A stretch of 64,000 bases of DNA. It comes from Streptomyces scabiei 87.22. Its GTDB lineage: Bacteria > Actinomycetota > Actinomycetes > Streptomycetales > Streptomycetaceae. The stretch covers positions 2,108,001 to 2,172,000 of the forward strand of contig NC_013929.1 in NCBI RefSeq assembly GCF_000091305.1, given 5' to 3'. Under the pieces are notes generated by a model, which was given only the letters and a program-made list of their open reading frames with translations, was not told the origin of the DNA and searched no databases. The position numbers were made by a program, and so were the translations under genes. Positions within the stretch are counted from its first letter, which is position 1. The number at the start of each line of letters is the position of its first letter. Below, piece after piece: positions 25,369 to 33,364 of the stretch.

Positions 25369-26037
25369 CTACGAGGCGTCCAGGTCCTCGGCGAAGTGGC
25401 GGAAGCCGTGCCGGTCGCGGTGCAGGCCCCACAGGGTGTCGGCGAGGACGGCCGGGTCCTTCCTGGGGTGCCCGGCGACGATCGCGCCCGGCACGACCAG
25501 CTGGGCGACATGGATGCCCTCCCCCGCCAGGGCGTCGTGCAGCAGACGGCCGTACGCGCTCTCCGCGGCGAACGCCACGGACGTGCCGGCCCGGTCGGGG
25601 TGCGGGACCACGGACGTGCCGCCGTTGACGAGGAGGACGGTGCCGCGGCCGAGGCCGCGCATGCCGGGCAGCACGTGCCGGACCGCGGCGACCGCGCCGT
25701 AGAGGGAGAACTCGATCGGGCCGACCAGGTCGGCGGGGCTCGTCTCCAGCACCGGCCGCATGAAGTCCGGGTGCGGGAGCGGGCTGTACTGCAGGACCTC
25801 GATCGGCCCGAGGGCCGTGTGCGCCGCGTCGAGCGCGGCGGTCAGCGCGTCCGGGTCGCGCACGTCCGCGGCGAAACCCCGGGCCGTGACGCCCTGGCCG
25901 GCCAGGTCCGCGGCGAGTGCCCTCGTCCGCTCGGCGTCGCGGGCGACGAGCGCCACGGCGAACCCCTCACGGCCGAAGCGACGGGCGACGGCCGCGCCGA
26001 GACCCGGCCCGGCTCCGATGACGGCGATGGTGCTCAT
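25369..26037 (-). CDS. SDR-family oxidoreductase, atypical active site
   Basis: A 222-residue short-chain dehydrogenase-like protein. The cofactor motif is present (VIGAGPGLGAAVA, an N-terminal GxGxGxG variant) and Asp in AADVRDPDAL. The usual catalytic YxxxK is not seen: the expected position reads SAYGRLLHDAL, with Tyr but no Lys four residues on, and the Ser triad position reads NGGTS. It may bind NAD(P) without classical SDR catalysis. Lies 93 bp from the VOC gene, same strand. Confidence 0.8.
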   Translation of the reverse strand: MSTIAVIGAGPGLGAAVARRFGREGFAVALVARDAERTRALAADLAGQGVTARGFAADVRDPDALTAALDAAHTALGPIEVLQYSPLPHPDFMRPVLETSPADLVGPIEFSLYGAVAAVRHVLPGMRGLGRGTVLLVNGGTSVVPHPDRAGTSVAFAAESAYGRLLHDALAGEGIHVAQLVVPGAIVAGHPRKDPAVLADTLWGLHRDRHGFRHFAEDLDAS

Positions 26038-26128
26038 GGCTTTCCGGCCTTCCTTGCCGAGGAGCGGGGCCCCGGTGGCGCGCTCGACGGTCCCTATCGT
26101 GCACGAGCCCCGCCGGCCGGCGGGCTAG

Positions 26129-26379
26129 GGTCTGTCGTTTGGATCATGCCGGCTTCGGGCCACGGTGTCTGATGACCGCCGGTGAGCGGGGCTTGGTGCG
26201 TGCAGCTGCAAGGCGGAGGAAGGCGTCGACGCGATGGGGGTACCTCCCGCTCGAGCGAAGCCGAGAGTGGGGGAGTCGGCAACTGACGACAACGCCGCTG
26301 GGGGTCCCCCCACGCCCTTGAGGCAGTGGGGGAGTGCGTGCCAAGCCCCGCGGCCCAGGCGCGATCCAAACGACAGGCC
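26129..26379. mobile_element. 251-bp MITE of IS5/IS427-like type, CTAG target duplication
   Basis: Terminal inverted repeats GGTCTGTCGTTTGGATC (26129-26145) and, on the other strand, GGCCTGTCGTTTGGATC (26363-26379) match at 16 of 17 bases. Both ends are flanked by a direct CTAG (26125-26128 and 26380-26383), a typical target duplication for IS5-family elements. There is no transposase gene inside; the interior has two GC-rich hairpins with GGGGGTACCTCCCGCTCGAG and GGGGGTCCCCCCACG cores, of a kind found repeated in Streptomyces genomes. It would need a transposase in trans. It fills most of the 342 bp between the SDR gene and the phosphatase gene. Confidence 0.8.
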
Positions 26380-28728
26380 CTAGAGGACGGCCATGGCCGG
26401 GAACGGGGCGGCGGCGGTGTTCAGCTCCGCCCAGACCGTCTTGCCCCGCCGGGCCCGGCGGGTGCCCCAGCGGTCGGCGAGCTGGGCGACCAGGAGGAGG
26501 CCCCGGCCGCCCTCGTCGAAGGCGCGGGCACGGCGCAGGTGCGGGGTGGTGCCCCCGGAGTCGGAGACCTCGCACAGGAGGGTGCGGTCGTGGATGAGAC
26601 GCAGCCGGATCGGGGGCCTGCCGTAACGGATGGCGTTGGTGACGAGTTCGCTGGCCACCAGCTCGGCGGTGAACTCAGCCTCCGCGAGACCCCAGTCGCC
26701 GAGCTGCCGGGTGACGTGGGACCTGGCCTTCGCGACGGCGGCGGGTTCGTCCGCCAGGTCCCAGGTGGCGACCTGGCCCGCGCCGAGGGTCCGGGTCCGG
26801 GCCAGGAGCAGGGCCACGTCGTCGGGCGGCCGGGCGGGCAGCAGGGCGTCGAGGAGGGCGTCGCAGGTGGCCTCCAGGGAGGGCGCGGGCCGGGCGAGGG
26901 CGGCGCGGAGCCGGTCCAGGCCCGCGCCGATGTCGTGGTCCCGTGCCTCGATCAGGCCGTCGGTGTAGAGCGCGAGCAGACTGCCCTCGGGCAGGTCGAT
27001 CTCCGCCGTCTCGAAGGGCAGTCCGCCCAGGCCGAGGGGCGGGCCCGGGGGCAGGTCCAGGATGTCGACGCCGCCGTCCGCCCGCACCACGGCGGGCAGC
27101 ACGTGCCCGGCGCGGGCGAGGGTGCAGCGGCGCGAGACGGGGTCGTACACGGCGTAGAGGCAGGTGGCGCCGATGTCCCCGCCCTCGCCGACGCCCTCGG
27201 CCGTTCCGGCCCCGGCCTCGGCCCCTCCCCCGTCTCCCGCGGCGCCTCCTTCTTCGTCCGCGACCTCCGCGGCCAGGCGGATCACCACGTCGTCCAGGTG
27301 CGTGAGGAGCTCGTCGGGCGGCAGGTCGATGTCGGCGAGGGTGCGTACGGCGGTCCTGAGGCGGCCCATCGTGGCGGCGGCGTGGATGCCGTGGCCCACG
27401 ACGTCCCCCACGACGAGGGCGACCCTGGCCCCGGAGAGCGGAATCACGTCGTACCAGTCGCCCCCCACCCCGCCGCGGGAGTCGGCCGGCAGGTAGCGGA
27501 AGGCGACGTCGACGGCGGACTGCGGCGGGGTACGGCGCGGGAGCAGGCTGCGCTGGAGGGTGAGGGCGGTGGCGCGGGCGTGGGTGTAGCGGCGGGCGTT
27601 GTCCACGGCGACCGCCGCGCGGGCGGCGATCTCCTGGGCCAGCAGCAGGTCCTCGTCGTCGAACGCGTCGGGGTTGCGGTCCCGGCAGAACTGCGCGACA
27701 CCGAGCGTGGCGCCCCGGGCGCGCAGCGGCACCACCAGCGTGGAGTGCACCGGCCGGGCACGGCCCGGCGGCACGCCGTCCACGGCCTCCGGGCCGCCGT
27801 CGCGCCCCGCCGTGCGGTCGTCGCCGCTGACGGCCCGGTCCCCGGCACCGGCACCGTCGTCCGGCCCGCCCTCCCCCGCGCACCCGCCGAACGCGGGCCC
27901 CGCGCTCTCGTGCGGGCCCCGGCCGTCGACGCCGAGCCGGTGCCGGGTCGGCCGGCCCGTGTTCAGGGCGCGGGCCGGCGGTGAGCCGGGCGGGAAGGTG
28001 TGGGGGCGCGCACGGGCGGGATCGGTGTCGGGGTGGGCGGCCGACCGACGGGCCAGGCGGTGCAGCGCGGGTGACGCGGGCGGGGCGTCCGCCGGGGTGT
28101 CGTGGGCGTCGAGCGCGGAATGCAGGAGGTCGACGGTGACGAGGTCGGCGAAGTGCTCGGTGGCGAAGTCGGCCAGCTCCTGGGCGGTGCGGGCGATGTC
28201 CAGGGTGGTGCCGATGCGCATGCTCGCCTCGTTCACCATCGACAGCCGCCACCGCAGCCGCCGGTCCCGTTCCTCCTCGTAAGCGACGACGCCCTGCTCG
28301 GAGGTGCGGTCCACGTACCCGGTCGCCGTGGCGATCAGGTCGCGGGTGGCCTCGCCGATCAGGGCGGCGTCGTCGGTACGCCGGACCATCTCCTCCAGCA
28401 GATGGTCCAGCAGGATGGCCTGGCCCAGCCGGAACGCCCGCAGCACCGCGCTGACGGGGACGCCGTGCCGGGCGAAGCGGCGGACGCGCTCCAGCTCGCT
28501 GTCCGGTACCTCGATACCGCCGGGGTCGACGCCGTACTGCAGGGCGGACAGCACCGCCGTGACGTGCTCGGCGACGTTCTCCGACGCCATGGCGTCGGGG
28601 TGCTCCCACAGTGCGGGCAGCTCCCGGCGCAGGCACCGCTCCACCTCGGCGGTCAGCTCGTCCACCCTGGGGACGAGCTCACGCGCCACTCGGGACACGA
28701 GACCGTCTGCCGTGAGGTCCACAGTCAC
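26380..28728 (-). CDS. SpoIIE/PP2C-type phosphatase with GAF and anti-sigma-like kinase domain
   Basis: A 782-residue signalling protein. Residues 1-155 resemble RsbRD/PucR-like sensor helices. A GAF domain follows (about 165-390) interrupted by a long Gly/Pro/Asp-rich segment. The PP2C-type SpoIIE domain (about 410-620) has GGDWYDV and GDVVGHGIHAAA. The C-terminal RsbW-like HATPase (about 650-782) has ELVTNAIRYG and GRGLLLVAQLADRWG. Such proteins set the phosphorylation state of anti-sigma-factor antagonists. GTG start. Its TAG stop overlaps the CTAG target duplication of the MITE, so the element inserted at the very end of the gene without altering the protein. Confidence 0.9.
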   Translation of the reverse strand: MTVDLTADGLVSRVARELVPRVDELTAEVERCLRRELPALWEHPDAMASENVAEHVTAVLSALQYGVDPGGIEVPDSELERVRRFARHGVPVSAVLRAFRLGQAILLDHLLEEMVRRTDDAALIGEATRDLIATATGYVDRTSEQGVVAYEEERDRRLRWRLSMVNEASMRIGTTLDIARTAQELADFATEHFADLVTVDLLHSALDAHDTPADAPPASPALHRLARRSAAHPDTDPARARPHTFPPGSPPARALNTGRPTRHRLGVDGRGPHESAGPAFGGCAGEGGPDDGAGAGDRAVSGDDRTAGRDGGPEAVDGVPPGRARPVHSTLVVPLRARGATLGVAQFCRDRNPDAFDDEDLLLAQEIAARAAVAVDNARRYTHARATALTLQRSLLPRRTPPQSAVDVAFRYLPADSRGGVGGDWYDVIPLSGARVALVVGDVVGHGIHAAATMGRLRTAVRTLADIDLPPDELLTHLDDVVIRLAAEVADEEGGAAGDGGGAEAGAGTAEGVGEGGDIGATCLYAVYDPVSRRCTLARAGHVLPAVVRADGGVDILDLPPGPPLGLGGLPFETAEIDLPEGSLLALYTDGLIEARDHDIGAGLDRLRAALARPAPSLEATCDALLDALLPARPPDDVALLLARTRTLGAGQVATWDLADEPAAVAKARSHVTRQLGDWGLAEAEFTAELVASELVTNAIRYGRPPIRLRLIHDRTLLCEVSDSGGTTPHLRRARAFDEGGRGLLLVAQLADRWGTRRARRGKTVWAELNTAAAPFPAMAVL

Positions 28729-28802
28729 GACGGTACGCCGAACCGTCGTCCCCGCCCCACCGCCGGCCCCGTGGCCGACCCGCGCCCGGCCCGCGAGCGC
28801 CG

Positions 28803-29234
28803 TCAGCTGAGCGCGGCCCCGTACACGTGGTCGACCGTCAGGACGACGAGGACCCGGCGCTCGGAGACCATCACCGCGCGGTACTCGTCCCAGTCCGGGT
28901 GCTCCCCGGCGGCGGCGCGGTAGTAGTCGACCAGGGCCCGGACCTCCGGGCCCCCGGGGTCGGTGCCGGGTCCGACGAGGCGGACCGTGCCCTCGGCCGT
29001 GGCCCAGGACATTCCGTCGGCACTGGTCACCTCCAGTGCGGCGCGCGGGTCCCGGCGCAGGTTGGCGGTCTTGGCGGTCGCCTCGGTGGTGGAGATGCGG
29101 ATGACCCCGGCCTCCTGGTCGTAGGAGGGCATGACGGGCGACAGCTGGGGGCGGCCGTCGGCCTTGAGGGTGGCGAGGACACCGAGCCGGCTCTTCGCCA
29201 GCAGGGCATGCGGATCGAACGAAGTAGCGGTCAT
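28803..29234 (-). CDS. PPOX-class F420- or flavin-dependent oxidoreductase
   Basis: A 143-residue protein of the pyridoxamine-5'-phosphate-oxidase-like split-barrel fold. It has LLAKSRLGVLATLKADGRPQ and the second strand SPVMPSYDQEAGVIRIST, then NLRRDPRAALEVTS. Length and pattern match the actinobacterial PPOX-class F420-dependent enzymes. ATG at 29234 is the natural start; an upstream ATG adds only 7 residues. It is divergent from the Ser/Thr kinase and 74 bp from the phosphatase gene. Confidence 0.88.
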   Translation of the reverse strand: MTATSFDPHALLAKSRLGVLATLKADGRPQLSPVMPSYDQEAGVIRISTTEATAKTANLRRDPRAALEVTSADGMSWATAEGTVRLVGPGTDPGGPEVRALVDYYRAAAGEHPDWDEYRAVMVSERRVLVVLTVDHVYGAALS

Positions 29235-29400
29235 CCGGCCATCATCGGCGCTCACCGCGGTTCCCGGGCGGCAGCGCCACGCCGTGCGGGGCCCCGCCGC
29301 CCCCCGCGCGCCCCGAACCCGCTCCTCCTGTCGGGGCCTTGCCGGGGGCCGGATAGGCTGACGAGGCGAATCGAACGTATGCGGGGCTGGCGGAGGGCAC

Positions 29401-31137
29401 GTGGTGTCGGACGTAGGGCGGCTCGTCGCCGGGCGTTACCGGCTCACGGAGCAGATAGGCCGCGGCGGCATGGGCACGGTGTGGCGGGCCGGGGACGAGG
29501 TCCTCGGCCGTCAGGTCGCCGTGAAGCGGCTGCACGTCCAGCCCCATCTGTCCCCCGACGACCTGGTCACCCTGTACGAGCGCACGCGCCGCGAGGCCCG
29601 GAGCGCGGCCCGGATCGCGCACCCGAACGTGATCGTCGTCCACGACGTCGTGGACGACCACGTGGACGGTCGGGGTGACGGTGTGCAGGGTGCCTTGGAG
29701 GGCCGCACCGGAGACGGCCCGCCCTGCATCGTCATGGAGTACGTCCCGGCGCCCACGCTCGCCGACCTCCTCACGGACGGCCGGACCCTGCCGCCGGAGG
29801 AGGCGGCCCGTATCGGTCTGGGCATGGTCGCCGCGCTGCGTGCCGCGCACGGCGCCGGCGTACTGCACCGGGACGTCAAGCCCGGCAACGTCCTGCTCGC
29901 CGCCGAAGGGCGCGTCGTCCTCACCGACTTCGGCATCGCGATGACCGCGGACGCCTCCACGCTGACCAAGACCGGCGAGATGGTCGGCTCCATCCACTAC
30001 ATGGCCCCGGAGCGGATCCGGGGCCAGAAGCCCGGCCCCGCGTCCGACCTGTGGGCCCTGGGCGCGACCCTCTACCAGGCCGTCGAGGGCCGCCCGCCGT
30101 TCCGCCGCCTCACCGCGATGGAGGCCGCGTACGCCATCGCCGTGGACCCGCTGGAGCCCCTGAAGCAGGGCGGCACCCTGGCACCCCTCGTCGAGGCCCT
30201 CCTCGCCAAGGACCCCGCGGACCGCCCCACCGTCGAGCAGACGGAACGGGCCCTGCGGGCGGCGGTGTCCGGAGAGACGACGACCGCGTTGCCTAGGCAT
30301 CCCGGTGGGGACATCACCGGTGGGCGGGCGGATCGGGGAGTCGTCGAGGAAGTCACCGCCAGTGCCGTCCGGCAGACTCACCGGGCATCCGGCCGGGCAA
30401 CCGGCGGCGAAGGTGGTCGTTCATCCAGCCAAGGAACTCGGGGGGGAGCCGCACCGGTCGGCCCGGAGCCCAACGGCGACGGCATCTTGCATCGAGAGGG
30501 GCGGGACCACGGTCAAGGCGGCCGGGCGCGGCGTCCCAGTCGCCTGCCGGTGACCATCGCTGTCGCCATGACCGTGGCGGCCACGGTTGTCGGAGCCACT
30601 CTCTACGCGAGATCGAACCCAAGTGGAGACACCGCCCCGAACAGCGAGAAGTCCTCCGCCACCCCCTCGTACTCCCCCTCGCCGGTGCCCAAGGGCTTCC
30701 AACTGGTCACGGAGAAGGGGCTCGGCGTCTCCTTCCCCGTTCCTGACGGCTGGAAGGCCAAGAAGCGGACGTCGGGGGAAGTCGTCTACACCGACGAGAC
30801 AGGGCTGGTCCGCCTCGCCATCGGCTTCGTGGACCCCGCCGGCTCGCACCCCATGGCCCACTTCAAGGACATTGAAGCGAACACGAAGGTCAACTACCCC
30901 ACCTCCTACCGGAAGCTGCGTATGCAGAAGACCACCTTCCGTGGGCAGCCCGCCGCGGTGTGGGAGTTCACCTTCCAGGGACGGGCCCGCACCTTCCGCG
31001 CCATCGACCTCGGCTACGGCCGAGAAGGCGGACGCGAGTACGACATCTATCTCTCGGCCCCTGACGTCGACTGGGATACCTACCGCCCCACCTTCGACAA
31101 GGTCAGGGACGGCTTCACTGTGTCTGCCCGCTCCTAG
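29401..31137 (+). CDS. Membrane-anchored Ser/Thr protein kinase
   Basis: A 578-residue PknB-type kinase. The catalytic domain spans residues 10-280: Gly loop IGRGGMGTVW, Lys near 42 in VAVKRL, catalytic loop HRDVKPGN near 156, DFGIAMT near 176 and APER near 202. A low-complexity basic linker leads to one membrane helix (TIAVAMTVAATVVGATLYA, about 383-402). The C-terminal 170 residues would be extracellular, with a Ser/Pro stalk then a globular domain (PKGFQLVTEKGLGVSFPVPDGW), not PASTA repeats. Starts GTG at 29401 (a second GTG follows directly). It could sense an outside signal; no partner is evident. Confidence 0.93.
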   Translation: MVSDVGRLVAGRYRLTEQIGRGGMGTVWRAGDEVLGRQVAVKRLHVQPHLSPDDLVTLYERTRREARSAARIAHPNVIVVHDVVDDHVDGRGDGVQGALEGRTGDGPPCIVMEYVPAPTLADLLTDGRTLPPEEAARIGLGMVAALRAAHGAGVLHRDVKPGNVLLAAEGRVVLTDFGIAMTADASTLTKTGEMVGSIHYMAPERIRGQKPGPASDLWALGATLYQAVEGRPPFRRLTAMEAAYAIAVDPLEPLKQGGTLAPLVEALLAKDPADRPTVEQTERALRAAVSGETTTALPRHPGGDITGGRADRGVVEEVTASAVRQTHRASGRATGGEGGRSSSQGTRGGAAPVGPEPNGDGILHREGRDHGQGGRARRPSRLPVTIAVAMTVAATVVGATLYARSNPSGDTAPNSEKSSATPSYSPSPVPKGFQLVTEKGLGVSFPVPDGWKAKKRTSGEVVYTDETGLVRLAIGFVDPAGSHPMAHFKDIEANTKVNYPTSYRKLRMQKTTFRGQPAAVWEFTFQGRARTFRAIDLGYGREGGREYDIYLSAPDVDWDTYRPTFDKVRDGFTVSARS

Positions 31138-31444
31138 CGTGGAGCCCGTGGCCGCACGAAACGGCGGCCCGTTCCTCCAGCCCGCTCCAGAACGGGCAGG
31201 CAGCATCCCGACCGGCCGGTGAAGGCTGTCGGCGGACGATACGTCTCCCTGTGCGTCCCGACATCCTTCCCGTCCGGCATCAATCCCGGCGACCGGTCGT
31301 ACAACACGGAACGCAGAGACAGCGGCAAGTCAACTTGCGCTCTGGTAGGCCCAGTTGATCTATCCGAGGCTAGTCTCAAGGGCAGCTCTCGCCACCACGA
31401 GAGCCGAGACAACGGAGTATCCACCTGTCGAAAGGCGCGAGTTC
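31138..31444. other. Intergenic region, nothing recognised
   Basis: The 307 bp after the kinase gene show no convincing gene or hairpin. The later part, from about 31300, has lower GC than its surroundings and probably holds the promoter and leader of the small secreted protein gene. Confidence 0.4.
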
Positions 31445-31735
31445 GTGACCACAGCGAAAAGACTGTTAGCTGGAGCCTCGGCATCATCCCTCGCGGCGAC
31501 CGCGATCGTTGCCGGGACGGTGGCGCTGGCGACTCCGGCGCAGGCCAATGCGCAGGACTGTCGGCAGTATCTGGCGAACCGGGGGTACATAGTCGGGACC
31601 TGGGTCAGGCGGGCCTGCCGCATCGGGCAATCAGGAGGCGGCCCCAGCGATTTCGGGATGTGCGTGCAACTGCTCAGGGACCTCGAGGTCAGCGGGGCAC
31701 ACGCCGTCAGGGCTTGCAATCTGGCGGACAGCTGA
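31445..31735 (+). CDS. Small secreted protein with four cysteines
   Basis: A 96-residue protein. A signal peptide (TAKRLLAGASASSLAATAIV to AQANA) precedes a mature part of about 65 residues with four Cys, in DCRQYL, RACRIG, GMCVQL and RACNLA, so two disulfides are possible. The GTG at 31445 has AAAGG 10 bp upstream; an in-frame ATG 30 codons earlier would bury the signal. I do not recognise a family. It stands alone, between the kinase gene and a 600-bp gap. Confidence 0.7.
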   Translation: MTTAKRLLAGASASSLAATAIVAGTVALATPAQANAQDCRQYLANRGYIVGTWVRRACRIGQSGGGPSDFGMCVQLLRDLEVSGAHAVRACNLADS

Positions 31736-32356
31736 TCCGTTACGTCTCATCGCAACCCCTGCTCGGGATGCGCTCGACGATCTCCGGGATGCTTCACGGT
31801 ACGCGATAGGGATGGCGTGGGCGCCGGTCAGCAGACAGGGCGACCGCACCGCCGCCGAGGCACCGCAGCTCGGTGGCCGTGCGGTCCCCGGCATGGTGGG
31901 AGGCGGTGGTGCGCTCGACGGTGCGAGTGCCGCCACCGCGTACTGCACCACCAGACGCCCGACGACCTGTATCGGCCGCGAGTGCACCGTCCCGAACCGG
32001 CGCCGGGGGCGTGACCCGCGCCACTTCCCGGAACGTCAGCGTCCGTCCTGCTCCGTACGGGTGGATGTGTGTTCACCCAGGTGCCGGGCATCACGAAGGT
32101 GCGGAACGGACGTCGGACGCGCGATGAGGGGGCATATCCCATGACTCACTCGGCCACCATGAATTCCCTCCTCACCCGGCGACTCGTGCCCTGGTGCACT
32201 ACCTTGGGGCGTGAACAGCCGAGTGGCCCACGTTTACCCAATTCTTGCCACATGAAGCCAGAACGGCTGAGCAGCTACTAGGAGCGGGACCTCCCATGCG
32301 TAATGCTGGGAGGTCCCGCGCTTCACTCCACAGCCGCCGGCACGGGAGGGCATCGG
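31736..32356. other. Intergenic region with hairpin, no convincing gene
   Basis: This 621-bp stretch has several short open frames on both strands, none with coding third-position bias, an SD or a recognisable product. The part from 32150 on is lower in GC than the rest and may be promoter DNA for the hydrolase gene at 32357. A strong hairpin lies at 32284-32319. Confidence 0.45.
32284..32319 (+). terminator. Hairpin in front of the hydrolase gene (terminator or attenuator)
   Basis: GCGGGACCTCCCA (32284-32296) pairs perfectly with TGGGAGGTCCCGC (32307-32319) across a 10-nt loop. It ends 37 bp before the GTG of the hydrolase. It may stop read-through from upstream or act as an attenuator within the hydrolase leader. 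Confidence 0.65.
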
Positions 32357-33295
32357 GTGCTCAAGACAGTGAAGACGCCGTCCGGCGAACGGACGATCGC
32401 CTACGAGACCTGGGGCGATCCGAAGGCACACCCGGTGTTTCTGCTGCACGGAACTCCCGGAAGCCGGCTCGGGCCCCGGCTGCGCACCTTCGACCTCCAC
32501 AAGCTGGGCGTACGGCTCATCGCCTACGACCGGCCGGGGTACGGCGATTCCGGCCGCCATCGCAGACGTACGGTGGTCGACGCGGCCGTGGACGTCAGCA
32601 CCATCGCCGAGGACCTGGATCTGAAGAAGTACTCCGTGGTGGGCAGGTCGGGAGGCGCACCGCACGCCCTGGCCTGCGCGGCCCGGAACATCGGCAGCCA
32701 GGTGGCGAGCGTCGCGGCGCTGGTCTCGCTCGCCCCGCCCGACGCCGACGGCGACGGACTCGACTGGCACAAGGAGATGTCCGAGTCCAATGTGTCGACC
32801 TACGAACTGCTCGACCGCCACGCCCCCGACGTGACCGAACTGGGTGCGCTGCTGGCCCGTAACGCCGAGACCATCCGCCGCGATCCGACCGTGTTCCTGG
32901 CCTCGCTGCGCGAGGAGATGCCGAACGTGGACCGGGTGATCGTCGAGGACGCCGGGATCCGCCAGCACCTCCTGCGGAACTACCTGTCGGCGGTGGGCCG
33001 GGCGGAACAGGGCGCGGAGGAGTCCGTCGATCCGCGCGCGCCGATGGGCTGGGTGGACGACCTGGTCGCGTTCCGGACGCACTGGGGGTTCGAACTCAAG
33101 GAGATCGACGGTTCCGTGCCGGTGATGCTGTGGCACGGCGAGCGCGACGTGTTCGCCCCGGTCGCCCATTTCCACTGGCTGACCAAGCGGATCCCCTCGG
33201 CCAAGGCCGTACTGCAGCCGTCCGCCGCCCATTTCGCGGCGCTGCCGGCCCTTCCCCAGGTGCTCGCCTGGGCCCGGGACAAGGCGGGTGGCTGA
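32357..33295 (+). CDS. Alpha/beta hydrolase
   Basis: A 312-residue alpha/beta hydrolase. The oxyanion motif is FLLHGTPGSR, the nucleophile elbow VVGRSGGAPHAL (GxSxG), and the acid and late His lie in LWHGERDVFAPVAH and PSAAHFAALP. GTG at 32357 has GGAGGG 7 bp upstream; the ATG at 32303 lies inside the hairpin and was rejected. It converges on the FxSxx operon; nothing ties it to that pathway. Substrate unknown. Confidence 0.85.
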   Translation: MLKTVKTPSGERTIAYETWGDPKAHPVFLLHGTPGSRLGPRLRTFDLHKLGVRLIAYDRPGYGDSGRHRRRTVVDAAVDVSTIAEDLDLKKYSVVGRSGGAPHALACAARNIGSQVASVAALVSLAPPDADGDGLDWHKEMSESNVSTYELLDRHAPDVTELGALLARNAETIRRDPTVFLASLREEMPNVDRVIVEDAGIRQHLLRNYLSAVGRAEQGAEESVDPRAPMGWVDDLVAFRTHWGFELKEIDGSVPVMLWHGERDVFAPVAHFHWLTKRIPSAKAVLQPSAAHFAALPALPQVLAWARDKAGG

Positions 33296-33316
33296 CCCGG
33301 CTGCAGCACACGAGGT

Positions 33317-33351
33317 GCGCGGCCGCCACCGATCACCGGCACCGGCCGCGC
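33317..33351. terminator. Hairpin between convergent genes
   Basis: GCGCGGCCG (33317-33325) and CGGCCGCGC (33343-33351) form a 9-bp stem in the 69 bp between the hydrolase and the end of the FxSxx operon. It can end both transcripts. Confidence 0.6.
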
Positions 33352-33364
33352 GTGCGGGCGTCGC

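Noticed and set aside
26125..26313. Short ORFs inside the MITE
   Set aside because: They lie in the hairpins and TIRs and do not resemble any transposase.
31794..32144. Open frames on both strands after the small secreted protein
   Set aside because: No SD, no third-position bias and no recognisable product; probably non-coding.
32069..32281. Short frame with MTHSATMNSLL
   Set aside because: Low GC, weak start and no homologue in mind; treated as promoter DNA.
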